Positions 55,608 to 63,673 of a stretch of DNA of 64,000 bases are shown here, piece after piece. A program made the translations under genes and the position numbers. This DNA is from Methylobacterium sp. Leaf465 (GTDB lineage: Bacteria > Pseudomonadota > Alphaproteobacteria > Rhizobiales > Beijerinckiaceae), in the NCBI RefSeq assembly GCF_001424705.1, contig NZ_LMRA01000007.1, positions 1 to 64,000 on the forward strand, in the 5' to 3' direction. The stretch's first letter is position 1; each line of letters begins with the position of its first letter. The notes under the pieces were generated by a model. That model saw only the letters and a program-made list of their open reading frames with translations. It had not been told where the DNA came from and searched no databases.

Positions 55608-56273
55608 TCAGGTCGTCATGGCGTGCGGGGCGACGTCGGTCCGGGTCCGGCGGGTGGCGCGGCGTTCCAGGGCGAGCAGGCCGAGGCCCGCCAGGGCGAG
55701 GGCGCCGGCCGCGAGCCGCAGCAGCACCCGCGACGGAATCCGGCCGCTCGCCGCCTCGATGACGGCGGTGGGGAAGATGGGGATGGGCAGGTTCAGGAGG
55801 TCCCCGAACAGCAGCATGCAGCCGGCGGTGAGGAGCAGGGCCAGGATCAGGAGTTCGCGGAAGCGCGCCTCCGGTGTGGCGTAGCCCCCGACGATCACCG
55901 CCAGCGGGCCCGCGACGATGAGGCCGAGGCCCGGGCCGGCGACGGGGCCGAGGGCGAAGGGCCGGATCGTGACCGCGAAGGCGAGGATGGCCAGCACGAC
56001 GACGAGGGGGCCGCGCAGGCCGAAGGTCTGGAGGCCCGCCCCCGCGCGGACCAGACCCGTCGCGGCGAGCACGCCGCCGCAGAGGGCGACGCCGATCGCC
56101 ACCCAGTGCGGCAGCATGCCCGGTCCCATGGCGCCGAGGGTGCCCCGCGGCAGGTCGCTCGCGGCCCAGACGCCGAACATCCCGAGCAGGACCAGCACGA
56201 GGCCGGCCACGAAGCTCTGCGGCGCGCGGACCACGGACCCCGCCCGCCGCACACCGTCGGATGCGTCGCTCAT
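55608..56273 (-). CDS. tctB: Tripartite tricarboxylate transporter small permease
   Basis: The 221-residue protein has four to five hydrophobic segments (VAGLVLVLLGMFGVWAA, LLILALLLTAGCMLLFG and others) and the ASDLPRGTLGAMGPGMLP segment of the TctB family. It would be the small membrane subunit of the TctABC system. The ATG at 56271-56273 has GAGAAACG upstream. It is the first gene of the operon, reading away from the divergent ABC genes. Confidence 0.85.
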   Translation of the reverse strand: MSDASDGVRRAGSVVRAPQSFVAGLVLVLLGMFGVWAASDLPRGTLGAMGPGMLPHWVAIGVALCGGVLAATGLVRAGAGLQTFGLRGPLVVVLAILAFAVTIRPFALGPVAGPGLGLIVAGPLAVIVGGYATPEARFRELLILALLLTAGCMLLFGDLLNLPIPIFPTAVIEAASGRIPSRVLLRLAAGALALAGLGLLALERRATRRTRTDVAPHAMTT

Positions 56274-56436
56274 CGTTTCTCCCCTACGAGCCCCGCCTTC
56301 GTGTCTCGGGCGGGTGGCACGGCGATCGTCGGATGTCCGTTCGTCCCCCGGGCCGTGGTCGGGAGGACGCCCGCGGCGGTCGGCGCGTCCCCTGACGCTG
56401 GACGCTGCGCCCTGAAGGAGCGGGGTCGCCCGAGAT

Positions 56437-56452
56437 GGTTCTGATAAGAACC
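56437..56452. promoter_or_regulatory. Perfect 6-bp inverted repeat upstream of tctB
   Basis: GGTTCT (56437-56442), gata and AGAACC (56447-56452) form a 16-bp dyad 164 bp upstream of the tctB start. It is a plausible operator for the tct operon; the regulator is unknown. Confidence 0.5.
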
Positions 56453-56739
56453 TATGCCGTAAATCCAAGTCTCCACAAGAGCCCGTGACGGCGTCATCAA
56501 CCGATTCGAAGGTCTCGTCGCATGAGACCTGATTACGTTGCCGGCCTCTTTTTAATCCTTCGCCGATGACGGATCCTGTCCGGGCGGGCTGTGCTGCGGG
56601 GCGACCGCGTTCCGGCATGAGGATCGGGCCGGTGACGCGCCGCCCGCGGAGAGCGCCCCGATGGGGCGGGCCGGGACCGAGGCCACCCCCGGGCCGCCCC
56701 CGGCCCAAGCCGAAAAGGCCCGCCAAACAAGAATAAAAA

Positions 56740-56774
56740 CCTGTCTTATAATAGATAGCTATTATATTTACAGG
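56740..56774. promoter_or_regulatory. AT-rich palindrome upstream of ABC ATPase gene
   Basis: TATAATAG (56747-56754), atag and CTATTATA (56759-56766) form an exact 8-bp dyad, with an outer CCTGT (56740-56744) and ACAGG (56770-56774) pair. It is an AT-rich island in a GC-rich region about 155 bp upstream of the ABC ATPase ATG. A promoter and operator are likely here. Confidence 0.55.
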
Positions 56775-56928
56775 AAGGATCGTGCTTGGTATCCAGGGGT
56801 CGGACGAACGATTGTGCCAGGGCCGACGGATCGGGGCTCGGGCGGCCGGTCGTCCGAAGGCAAAGCGGCTCCAGACCGCCCCTGAAAACCAGCAGTGCCG
56901 CCATGCGCGTGGCCAAAGGGAGGATGCG

Positions 56929-57723
56929 ATGAGCTTGGCGACAGGCTTGCCCTCGAACGTCACGGGGCCGCTGCTCGAGGTCGACGGCGTCACGCTGCAG
57001 TACAAGACCCCCGACCACCTCGTCACGGCGACCTACCGGGTCGGCTTCCAGGTCTTCCCGAGCGATCGGTTCGTCCTGCTCGGACCCTCGGGCTGCGGGA
57101 AATCCACCCTCCTGAAGTCGGTGGGCGGCTACATGGCGCCGACGGAGGGCCAGATCCGCCTGAAGGGCCAGGCCATCACCGAGCCCGGCCCGGACCGGAT
57201 GATGGTGTTCCAGGAATTCGACCAGCTGCTGCCCTGGAAGACCGTCCGCCAGAACGTCGCCTTCGCCCTCGAGGCCTCGGGGCGCCTGTCGGGCCGGGCC
57301 GCCGACGAACGGGCCATGCACTATATCGACAAGGTCAACCTCTCGGCCTTCGCCGACAGCTATCCGCACATGCTGTCGGGCGGCATGAAGCAGCGGGTGG
57401 CCATCGCCCGCGGCATGGCGATGGAGCCCGACATCCTGCTCATGGACGAGCCCTTCGCGGCCCTGGACGCGCTCACCCGCCGGCGGATGCAGGACGAACT
57501 CCTGGCCCTGTGGGAGGAGACGCGCTTCACGGTGCTGTTCGTCACGCACTCGATTCCGGAGGCGATCAAGATCGGCTCGCGCATCCTGCTGCTCTCGCCG
57601 CATCCCGGCGAGGTCAAGGCCGAGCTCAACACGGCCGGCTCGCCGCAGGAGACCCTGCTCCTGGAGCAGCGCATCCATCGGATGCTGTTTTCCGAAGAGA
57701 TCAAGGAGGCGGAGAATGTCTAG
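56929..57723 (+). CDS. NitT/TauT-type ABC transporter ATP-binding protein
   Basis: The 264-residue protein has Walker A GPSGCGKST, the Q-loop VFQEFDQLLPW, the signature LSGGMKQRVAIARG and Walker B LLMDEPFAALD. It matches SsuB/TauB/NrtD-type ATPases for organic anions such as sulfonates, nitrate and pyrimidines. The ATG at 56929 follows AAAGGGAGG by five bases. It overlaps the permease gene by eight bases. The substrate is unknown. Confidence 0.93.
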   Translation: MSLATGLPSNVTGPLLEVDGVTLQYKTPDHLVTATYRVGFQVFPSDRFVLLGPSGCGKSTLLKSVGGYMAPTEGQIRLKGQAITEPGPDRMMVFQEFDQLLPWKTVRQNVAFALEASGRLSGRAADERAMHYIDKVNLSAFADSYPHMLSGGMKQRVAIARGMAMEPDILLMDEPFAALDALTRRRMQDELLALWEETRFTVLFVTHSIPEAIKIGSRILLLSPHPGEVKAELNTAGSPQETLLLEQRIHRMLFSEEIKEAENV

Positions 57724-58615
57724 GACCGCGAAGGCGCTCGTGTCACCCGTCCTCCTCCGGCCCGCCCGTCCCGAGATCGTCCGCGAGACCGGCGGCGCCT
57801 ATGGGGGCGCCGTCGTCGAGAAGCCGCTCTCGGCCGTCGAGCGCCTCTACAACCAGGGCTGGCTGCGCAAGCTCGTGATCCTGGCGGTGCTGGCCCTGAT
57901 CTGGGAGGCCTACGGGCGCTACCTCGACAACGACCTCCTGTTCCCGACCTTCTCCGCCACCGTGACGGCCTTCGCCCGGGGCGTGGCGGACGGCACCCTG
58001 GTGATGCGGGCCTGGGGCTCGATCAAGGTCCTGCTGATCGGCTACGGCCTCGGGATTCTGCTGGCGACCCTGCTCACCGGCATCGCGATCAGCTCGCGCA
58101 TCGGCACCGACTTCCTCGAGACGATGACGTCGATGTTCAATCCCCTGCCGGCCATCGCGCTTCTGCCCCTGGCGCTGATCTGGTTCGGGCTGGGCAACGG
58201 CAGCCTGATCTTCGTGCTGGTCCATTCGGTGACCTGGGCCATCGCCCTCAACACCCATTCGGGCTTCCTCTCGGTCAGCCGGACCCTGAAGATGGTCGGG
58301 CGCAACTACGGCCTGCGCGGCAGCCGGCTGATCACCAAGATCCTGATCCCGGCGGCCTTCCCCAGCATCCTCACCGGCCTCAAGGTCGGCTGGGCCTTCG
58401 CCTGGCGCACCCTGATCGCGGCGGAGCTCGTCTTCGGCGTCAGCTCGGGCTCGGGGGGGCTGGGCTGGTTCATCTTCGAGAACAAGAACATGCTCGACAT
58501 CCCCAACGTCTTCGCGGGGCTCTTGACGGTGATCCTCATCGGCCTCTGCGTCGAGAACCTGATCTTCCAGACCATCGAGCGCCACACCCTGCAGCGTTGG
58601 GGCATGCAGGCCTGA
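57716..58615 (+). CDS. NitT/TauT-type ABC transporter permease
   Basis: The 299-residue protein has five or six hydrophobic segments and the binding-protein-dependent transport signature in GLKVGWAFAWRTLIAAELVFGVSSGSGGLG. It would pair with the ATPase just upstream and with the substrate-binding protein encoded across the regulator gene. An N-terminal tail of about 50 polar residues precedes the first membrane segment. Confidence 0.9.
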   Translation: MSRTAKALVSPVLLRPARPEIVRETGGAYGGAVVEKPLSAVERLYNQGWLRKLVILAVLALIWEAYGRYLDNDLLFPTFSATVTAFARGVADGTLVMRAWGSIKVLLIGYGLGILLATLLTGIAISSRIGTDFLETMTSMFNPLPAIALLPLALIWFGLGNGSLIFVLVHSVTWAIALNTHSGFLSVSRTLKMVGRNYGLRGSRLITKILIPAAFPSILTGLKVGWAFAWRTLIAAELVFGVSSGSGGLGWFIFENKNMLDIPNVFAGLLTVILIGLCVENLIFQTIERHTLQRWGMQA

Positions 58616-58645
58616 GGCGGGTCAGCCCGAAGGACCTCCGCTCCG

Positions 58646-59494
58646 TCAGTCGAGGTCGGAGCGGTAGTGAAGCATGGCCGTCCAGCTCTGGCGATACTCG
58701 ATGGGGTCGCCCGTGAGGGCGACGGCGACCCGGCGCACCAGCAGCAGGGGCGCCCCCGGCGCACAGCCGAGGGCGTCCGCCATGGCCGGGCTCGCCCGGT
58801 CGGTGGCGATCGTGTCCCGGGCCCGCGCCACGGTCTGGCCGCAGCGCGACTGGTAGAGCACGTAGATCTCCTCCAGCATCTCGGCGCCGGGCTCCGGCTT
58901 CAGCGCGGCGAAGGGCTCGGCCGGCAGCGCGATGCGCTCGTAGATCAGCGGCACGCCGTCCTCGCTGCGGGTCCGCAGCAGGACCAGCACCTTGGCGCCC
59001 GCCCCCAGCCCGAGGGCGGCCCGGTCCTGCGCGTCGGCCCGCGCGGTCCCGGCGGCGAGGACGCGGGCCACGGGGCGGAACGGCCGCCCGTCGCCGTGGA
59101 CGAAGCGCAGGAAGCGGAAGCGGGACCGGTCGCTCGAATGGGGCACCACCTGCGTGCCGCGCCCGTGCTGGCGCTCCAGCAGGCCCTGCCCGACGAGGTC
59201 CTCCATGGCCTTGCGGATCGTCCCGATGGAGACGCCGAGGTCGAGGGCCAGCTGCGGCTCGCTCGGCAGGTAGCCGCCCGGCTTCCAGGTGCCGTCCACG
59301 ATCCGGCGCAGCAGCAGGTCGCGGGCCTGCAGGTAGAGCGGACGGCTCGCCAGAGGGGCGGTCGAGGGGGCCGCCAAGGGGGCCGTCATGGGGGCCGTCA
59401 TCGCCGACTCTCCGGGCGCGGACACGGACTCGCCCGGCGGCGGGACGTGCGGATGCGCCTGAGGTTCGGCGGCGCCGGGCATGCGGTTCGACAT
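58646..59494 (-). CDS. GntR-family transcriptional regulator (UTRA)
   Basis: The 282-residue protein has a GntR winged helix (LYLQARDLLLRRIVDGTWKPGGYLPSEPQLALDLGVSIGTIRKAMEDL-type) around residues 55-105 and a UTRA effector domain (RSRFRFLRFVHGD through QSWTAMLHYR). HutC/FadR-type regulators respond to a pathway metabolite. A disordered head with MTAPMTAPLAAPSTAPLA repeats is unusual. It lies convergent to the permease gene and divergent from the substrate-binding gene. The start at 59492-59494 fits the frame; a Met farther in (MTAP) is possible. Confidence 0.88.
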   Translation of the reverse strand: MSNRMPGAAEPQAHPHVPPPGESVSAPGESAMTAPMTAPLAAPSTAPLASRPLYLQARDLLLRRIVDGTWKPGGYLPSEPQLALDLGVSIGTIRKAMEDLVGQGLLERQHGRGTQVVPHSSDRSRFRFLRFVHGDGRPFRPVARVLAAGTARADAQDRAALGLGAGAKVLVLLRTRSEDGVPLIYERIALPAEPFAALKPEPGAEMLEEIYVLYQSRCGQTVARARDTIATDRASPAMADALGCAPGAPLLLVRRVAVALTGDPIEYRQSWTAMLHYRSDLD

Positions 59495-59503
59495 CGGCAA
59501 CTC

Positions 59504-59516
59504 ATGTATATGACAT
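59504..59516. promoter_or_regulatory. Quasi-palindrome at the GntR / binding-protein divergence
   Basis: ATGT-ATATG-ACAT at 59504-59516 lies ten bases from the regulator ATG, in the gap with the divergent substrate-binding gene. GntR/HutC operators are often such short AT-rich dyads. Self-regulation and control of the operon are inferred. Confidence 0.45.
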
Positions 59517-59600
59517 ATGACCGTTGACAGGGGTCGATGCGAGGCTATCGTGGCCCTCGGCACCGGACCAGAGAATTCGGGCTCGACGCAGGAGGAACAC

Positions 59601-60650
59601 ATGGCACGTGGCCGTCTCGTGGCTTTTGGCCGTCTCATCCGGCTCTGCGGCGCCGCGGCCCTGGTCTCGGCAGCGGTCTCGGCGACCCTGTCGGCCGGCG
59701 CCGGATCCGCCCGGGCGGAGGCCTCCGTGGTGCGCCTCGCCAAGCAGTTCGGCATCTCCTACCTGCCGCTCACCGTGATGGAGGAGGAGAAGCTCCTCGA
59801 GAAGCAGGCCCGCCAGCAGGGCCTGGAGCTCCAGACGGAGTGGCTGCGCTTCACCGGCGGCTCGGGCATGAACGAGGCCCTGCTCTCGGGGAACCTCGAC
59901 TTCGCCGCCGGCGGCGTCGGGCCGATGCTGACGATCTGGGGCCGCACCCGCGGCAACCTGATGATCAAGGGCGTGGCGGCCCTCAACGCGATGCCGCTCT
60001 GGCTGGTGACCGTGAATCCGGCCGTGTCCTCGATCAAGGACTTCACCGAGAAGGACAAGATCGCCCTGCCCACGGTGAAGAGCTCGATCCAGGCGATCAC
60101 CCTGCAGATGGCCGCCGAGAAGGCCTTCGGGCCGGGCCAGCAGGGCAAGCTCGACCCCCTCACGGTCTCGATGGGCCATCCCGACGCGCAGACGGCGATG
60201 CTCGGCGGCCGCTCCGAGATCACCGCGCATTTCGGCTCGCCTCCGTTCCAGGAGCTGGAGCTGAAGGACCCCAAGGCCCGCAAGGTGCTCGACAGCTACG
60301 ACGTCCTCGGCGGGCCGCACACCTTCAACCTCGTCTGGGCGAGCAATCGCTTCGTCACCGCCAACCCGAAGATCGTGGCCGCCTTCCGGGCCGCCCTGGA
60401 GGAGAGCCTGGCGCTCATCAAGGCCGAGCCCGCCCGGGTCGCCGCCCTCTGGATCAAGGCGGAGAACGCCCGGCTCACCGCGGCGGAGGCGGTGGAGATC
60501 ATCCGCGCGCCGCAGACCCAGTGGACCAGCGCGCCCCTGAACATGCTGGCCTATCTCGATTACATGAACCGCGCCGGCCTCGTGGCCGCCAAGGCCGCCG
60601 ACCAGAGCGAGCTGTTCTTTCCCGGCGCCGCCGCCAAGGCGGAGCGCTGA
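59601..60650 (+). CDS. ABC transporter substrate-binding protein (SsuA/NMT1-like)
   Basis: The 349-residue protein has a signal peptide (ALVSAAVSATLSAGAGSARAEA) and the NMT1/SsuA fold: RLAKQFGISYLPLTVMEEEKLLEKQA, LLSGNLDFAAGGVGPMLTIWG and FNLVWASNRFVTANPKIVAAFRAALEES. It would supply the ABC permease encoded 1-3 kb upstream. The ATG at 59601 has AGGAGG five bases upstream. Three bases separate it from the Fe-S subunit gene, linking uptake to oxidation in one operon. Ligand is unknown. Confidence 0.9.
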   Translation: MARGRLVAFGRLIRLCGAAALVSAAVSATLSAGAGSARAEASVVRLAKQFGISYLPLTVMEEEKLLEKQARQQGLELQTEWLRFTGGSGMNEALLSGNLDFAAGGVGPMLTIWGRTRGNLMIKGVAALNAMPLWLVTVNPAVSSIKDFTEKDKIALPTVKSSIQAITLQMAAEKAFGPGQQGKLDPLTVSMGHPDAQTAMLGGRSEITAHFGSPPFQELELKDPKARKVLDSYDVLGGPHTFNLVWASNRFVTANPKIVAAFRAALEESLALIKAEPARVAALWIKAENARLTAAEAVEIIRAPQTQWTSAPLNMLAYLDYMNRAGLVAAKAADQSELFFPGAAAKAER

Positions 60651-60653
60651 GGC

Positions 60654-61439
60654 ATGAGCGTGTCCGTTCCCGTCCCCGCCCCGGCCGATCCCACGGTCGA
60701 GGCCGTGCCCGGCGCGACGCTGAGAGTGCGCATCCGGCGGGACGGCGGCTTCCAGGCCTTCACCGTGGCGCGGCGCCCGGCCCAGACCATCCTCGACGTG
60801 GTCACCGAGATCCAGCGCGAGCAGGACCCCACGCTCGCCTACCGCTTCGCCTGCCGGGTCGGCATGTGCGGCTCCTGCGCCATGACGGTGAACGGGCGCC
60901 CGCGCTGGACCTGCCGCACGCGGGTCGCGGCGGTGGCGGAGGACGACGGCCTGACCCTCGAGCCCCTGCGCAACCTGCCGGTGGTCAAGGACCTGGCCGT
61001 CGGCATGGAGCCGTTCTTCGAGAAGTGGACGGCCGCCCACGGGGCCTTCGAGCCCGGCGACGCGCCGCCCGCGGACTTCGCCGCGGTGGCGCCGGATTCG
61101 CCCGCGCGCCGGGCGGTGGATGCCGGCATCGAGTGCATCAATTGCGGCGTCTGCTACGCCGCCTGCGACGTGGTCGCCTGGAACCCGGACTATCTCGGTC
61201 CGGCCGCCCTCAACCGGGCCTGGACCCTGGTGAACGACGTGCGCGACCGGGGCCAGGCGGCGCGGCTGGAGGCCGTGTCCGGGGATGCCGGCTGCCAGTC
61301 CTGCCACACCCACATGAGCTGCACCGAGCACTGCCCCAAGGCCCTGGCGCCGACCTTCGCCATCGCGGGGCTGAAGCGCGCCACCGCCCGGTCGGCCCTG
61401 AAGCGGCTCAGCGCCCGGCATTTCCGGAGGTCGGCATGA
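60654..61439 (+). CDS. Succinate dehydrogenase/fumarate reductase-like Fe-S subunit
   Basis: The 261-residue protein has all cluster Cys of SdhB/FrdB: the 2Fe-2S set C67, C72, C75, C87; C161, C164, C167, C171; and C217, C223, C227 in HTHMSCTEHCPK. C171 is followed by Asp, not the usual Pro, and an extra C214 precedes C217. It would pass electrons from the flavoprotein to quinone. It overlaps the next gene by four bases. Divergence from the housekeeping SdhB suggests a different substrate. Confidence 0.9.
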   Translation: MSVSVPVPAPADPTVEAVPGATLRVRIRRDGGFQAFTVARRPAQTILDVVTEIQREQDPTLAYRFACRVGMCGSCAMTVNGRPRWTCRTRVAAVAEDDGLTLEPLRNLPVVKDLAVGMEPFFEKWTAAHGAFEPGDAPPADFAAVAPDSPARRAVDAGIECINCGVCYAACDVVAWNPDYLGPAALNRAWTLVNDVRDRGQAARLEAVSGDAGCQSCHTHMSCTEHCPKALAPTFAIAGLKRATARSALKRLSARHFRRSA

Positions 61440-61765
61440 GCCCGCTCCTCTACGTGGCGCAGCGCGGCACCGCCGGGATCCTGGCGGTGGCGGTGGCGGT
61501 CCATCTCGGCACGATCCTGTACGCCGTGCGCGGCGGCCTCACCGCCGGGGAGATCCTGGGCCGGACGCAGGGCAACCTGGCCTTCCTCGTGTTCTACGGC
61601 GTCTTCGTGGTGGCGGCGGCGATCCACGCGCCCATCGGCCTGCGCAGCATCCTGCGGGAGTGGACGCCCTGGCGCGGACGCTCCCTCGACGGGGCGATGC
61701 TCGCCGTCGCGGCGCTCCTCGTCGTCCTCGGCCTGCGCGCGGCGCTCGCGGTCTACGTCGCATGA
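61436..61765 (+). CDS. Small membrane subunit, SDH-like (first)
   Basis: The 109-residue protein has three hydrophobic segments (AGILAVAVAVHLGTILYAV, LAFLVFYGVFVVAAAIHAPIGL and LAVAALLVVLGLRAALAVYVA) with His residues in the first two. It is placed and sized like a FrdC/SdhC-type anchor subunit. It overlaps its neighbours by four bases on each side. Direct family membership is not clear, so the role is inferred from position. Confidence 0.75.
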   Translation: MSPLLYVAQRGTAGILAVAVAVHLGTILYAVRGGLTAGEILGRTQGNLAFLVFYGVFVVAAAIHAPIGLRSILREWTPWRGRSLDGAMLAVAALLVVLGLRAALAVYVA

Positions 61766-62142
61766 GCGCCGGGACGCAGACCGCCGCCCCGCGGCCAAGG
61801 AGCCTCCGCGCCGCCCGTCCGCGCGCGGGCTTCGCCGCCGCCCTGCTGCACCGCCTCTCGGGGATCGCCCTGGCGCTGTTCCTGCCGATGCACTTCATCG
61901 CCCTCGGCACCGCCCTGCAGGGGGCCGACCGCCTCGAGAGCTTCCTCGGGCTGACCCACAACGGCTTCGTGCGCGCGGCCGAATGGGGCCTCGTCAGCGC
62001 GCTGGCCCTGCACATGGTCCTGGGCCTGCGCGTGCTGGCCCTCGAGTGGTTCGTCACCCGGGAGCGGACGGCGCTCGTCGTCTCCGCCTGCGTGGCGGCG
62101 GGGCTCGCGGTGGGGCTCCTGTTCCTGCTCGGCGGCGCCTGA
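61762..62142 (+). CDS. Small membrane subunit, SdhC-like cytochrome b (second)
   Basis: The 126-residue protein has three hydrophobic segments and the SdhC motif LLHRLSGIALALFLPMHF, with a later His in LALHMVLGLRVL that may bind haem. With the previous gene it would form the quinone-reducing anchor of the complex. A Pro/Arg-rich N-terminus precedes it. It is followed after 24 bp by the fumarase alpha gene. Confidence 0.82.
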   Translation: MSAGTQTAAPRPRSLRAARPRAGFAAALLHRLSGIALALFLPMHFIALGTALQGADRLESFLGLTHNGFVRAAEWGLVSALALHMVLGLRVLALEWFVTRERTALVVSACVAAGLAVGLLFLLGGA

Positions 62143-62166
62143 GCCAACCCTTCGAAGGAGACCGGC

Positions 62167-63039
62167 ATGGATCTCGACCTCACCGAAGTCGAAGCGGTGT
62201 GCAAGGACCTCTACGTCCGCGCCCTGAAGCTGCTGCCGCCGGACATCAAGGCGGGCTTCGCGGATCTCGCCCGCGAGGAGACCAGCGCCACCGGCCGGGC
62301 GATCCTCGGCACCATGGTGGAGAACATCGCGGTGGCCGAGCGCACCAAGAACATCCTCTGCCAGGACACCGGCATCCCGATCTACAACGTGGTGATCGGG
62401 CGCGACGTGCATTTCGAGGGCGCCGACCTCAAGGCCGCGATCCGGCGCGGCTGCGAACGCGCGACCACCGAGCATTCCTTACGCTCCTCCGTGGTCCACC
62501 CGATCACCCGCGTGAACGAGCAGACCTCCTGCGGCATCCGCGTGCCGATCATCCATGTGGATTTCGACGACCGGCCCGAGACCGTCTCGGTGGAGATGAT
62601 CCCGAAGGGCTCGGGCTCGGAGAACGGCTCGTTCCTGCAGATGCTGCTGCCCTCGGACGGCATCAACGCGGTCAAGCGCTTCGTCATCGACCGCGTGATC
62701 GAGCTCGGCGGCCGCGTCTGCCCGCCCACCATCGTGGGCGTCGGCATCGGCGGCACCTCGGACCTGTGCATGCATCTGGCCAAGGTGGCGGCCACCCGCA
62801 AGCTGCGGACCGCCTGTTCCGATCCCGACGGCGCCCGGATCGAGGCGGAGCTGTCGCGCGCCGTCAACGAGCTCGGCATCGGCCCCCAGGGGCTCGGCGG
62901 GCGCTCCACCAGCTTCGCCGTGCATGTGGAAATCGCCGCCACCCACATCACCCAGAACCCGGTGGCGGTGAACATTCAGTGCCACTCGGCCCGCCGGGCG
63001 AGGGCGACCTTCACGCCGGGCGGTATCGCCTTCGACTGA
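62167..63039 (+). CDS. Class I fumarate hydratase/tartrate dehydratase alpha subunit
   Basis: The 290-residue protein is the class I Fe-S hydratase alpha subunit: NILCQDTGIPIYNVVIG, EQTSCGIRVPIIHVDFDD, SGSENGSFLQMLLPSDG and RVCPPTIVGVGIGGTSDLC, giving the three Cys of the 4Fe-4S cluster. Two-subunit enzymes act as fumarase, L-tartrate dehydratase or mesaconase. The substrate here is not set by sequence. It is 28 bp upstream of the beta subunit. Confidence 0.9.
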   Translation: MDLDLTEVEAVCKDLYVRALKLLPPDIKAGFADLAREETSATGRAILGTMVENIAVAERTKNILCQDTGIPIYNVVIGRDVHFEGADLKAAIRRGCERATTEHSLRSSVVHPITRVNEQTSCGIRVPIIHVDFDDRPETVSVEMIPKGSGSENGSFLQMLLPSDGINAVKRFVIDRVIELGGRVCPPTIVGVGIGGTSDLCMHLAKVAATRKLRTACSDPDGARIEAELSRAVNELGIGPQGLGGRSTSFAVHVEIAATHITQNPVAVNIQCHSARRARATFTPGGIAFD

Positions 63040-63067
63040 AATCGCCGCCTCCGGGAGGGCCTGCGCC

Positions 63068-63673
63068 ATGCACCACGTTCTCGACATGCCGGTCGACGCG
63101 GCCCAGGTCCGCGCCCTGAAGGTCGGCGACACCGTCACCCTGCGAAAGACCCTGTTCGGCATCCGGGACGCCACCCTGATCCACATGTTCGACCGGGGGC
63201 GCCGGACCCATCTCGATCTCACCGGCCACGCGGTGATCCACACCGCGCCCAACGTCCACCGCGTACCGGTCTCCCCCGAGGCGCCGGTGGGCTACGCGCC
63301 GTTCTGCATCGGCACCACCACCTCCATGCGGATGGAGCGCTTCACCGACGCCCTGATGCGGCGCGAGGGCGTGCGCCTCATCGTCGGCAAGGGCGGCATG
63401 GGCCCCCAGACCCTCGCGGCCTTCGCCGAACACGGCGGCGCCTACCTCGCCATCGTCGGGGGCGCCGCCGCCCTGGAGACGACCTGGATCGAGCGGATCG
63501 ACGACATCGACCTCGACGACCTCCACCCCGAGAGCCTGTGGAAGTTCGCGATCCGCGACTTCGGCCCCCTCCTGGTCGGCATGGATTCCCACGGCGGCTC
63601 GCTCTTCGCCGACGTCCAGCGCGACGTCGCCAGCCGGCGGGATGCCGTCATCGAGAGCCTGGGAGCCGCCTGA
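63068..63673 (+). CDS. Class I fumarate hydratase/tartrate dehydratase beta subunit
   Basis: The 201-residue protein matches the beta or C-terminal part of class I fumarases: KVGDTVTLRKTLFGIRDATL, GYAPFCIGTTTSMRMERF and IVGKGGMGPQTLAAFAEHGGAYL. It pairs with the alpha subunit just upstream. Its stop overlaps the ATG of the flavoprotein gene (TGATG). Confidence 0.9.
   Translation: MHHVLDMPVDAAQVRALKVGDTVTLRKTLFGIRDATLIHMFDRGRRTHLDLTGHAVIHTAPNVHRVPVSPEAPVGYAPFCIGTTTSMRMERFTDALMRREGVRLIVGKGGMGPQTLAAFAEHGGAYLAIVGGAAALETTWIERIDDIDLDDLHPESLWKFAIRDFGPLLVGMDSHGGSLFADVQRDVASRRDAVIESLGAA

Larger units (their letters stand above)
56274..56928. other. Divergent control region between tctBAC and the ABC transporter operon
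   Basis: This 655-bp gap holds two likely operators: GGTTCT-gata-AGAACC at 56437-56452 for the tct side and an AT-rich palindrome at 56740-56774 for the ABC side. No gene was recognised in it. Confidence 0.6.

Noticed and set aside
52315..55884. A 1189-residue plus-strand open frame opposite TerC and tctCAB.
   Set aside because: Its product is His/Arg/Gly/Asp-rich low-complexity sequence, lies antisense to four well-conserved genes, and is explained by GC-rich third codon positions.
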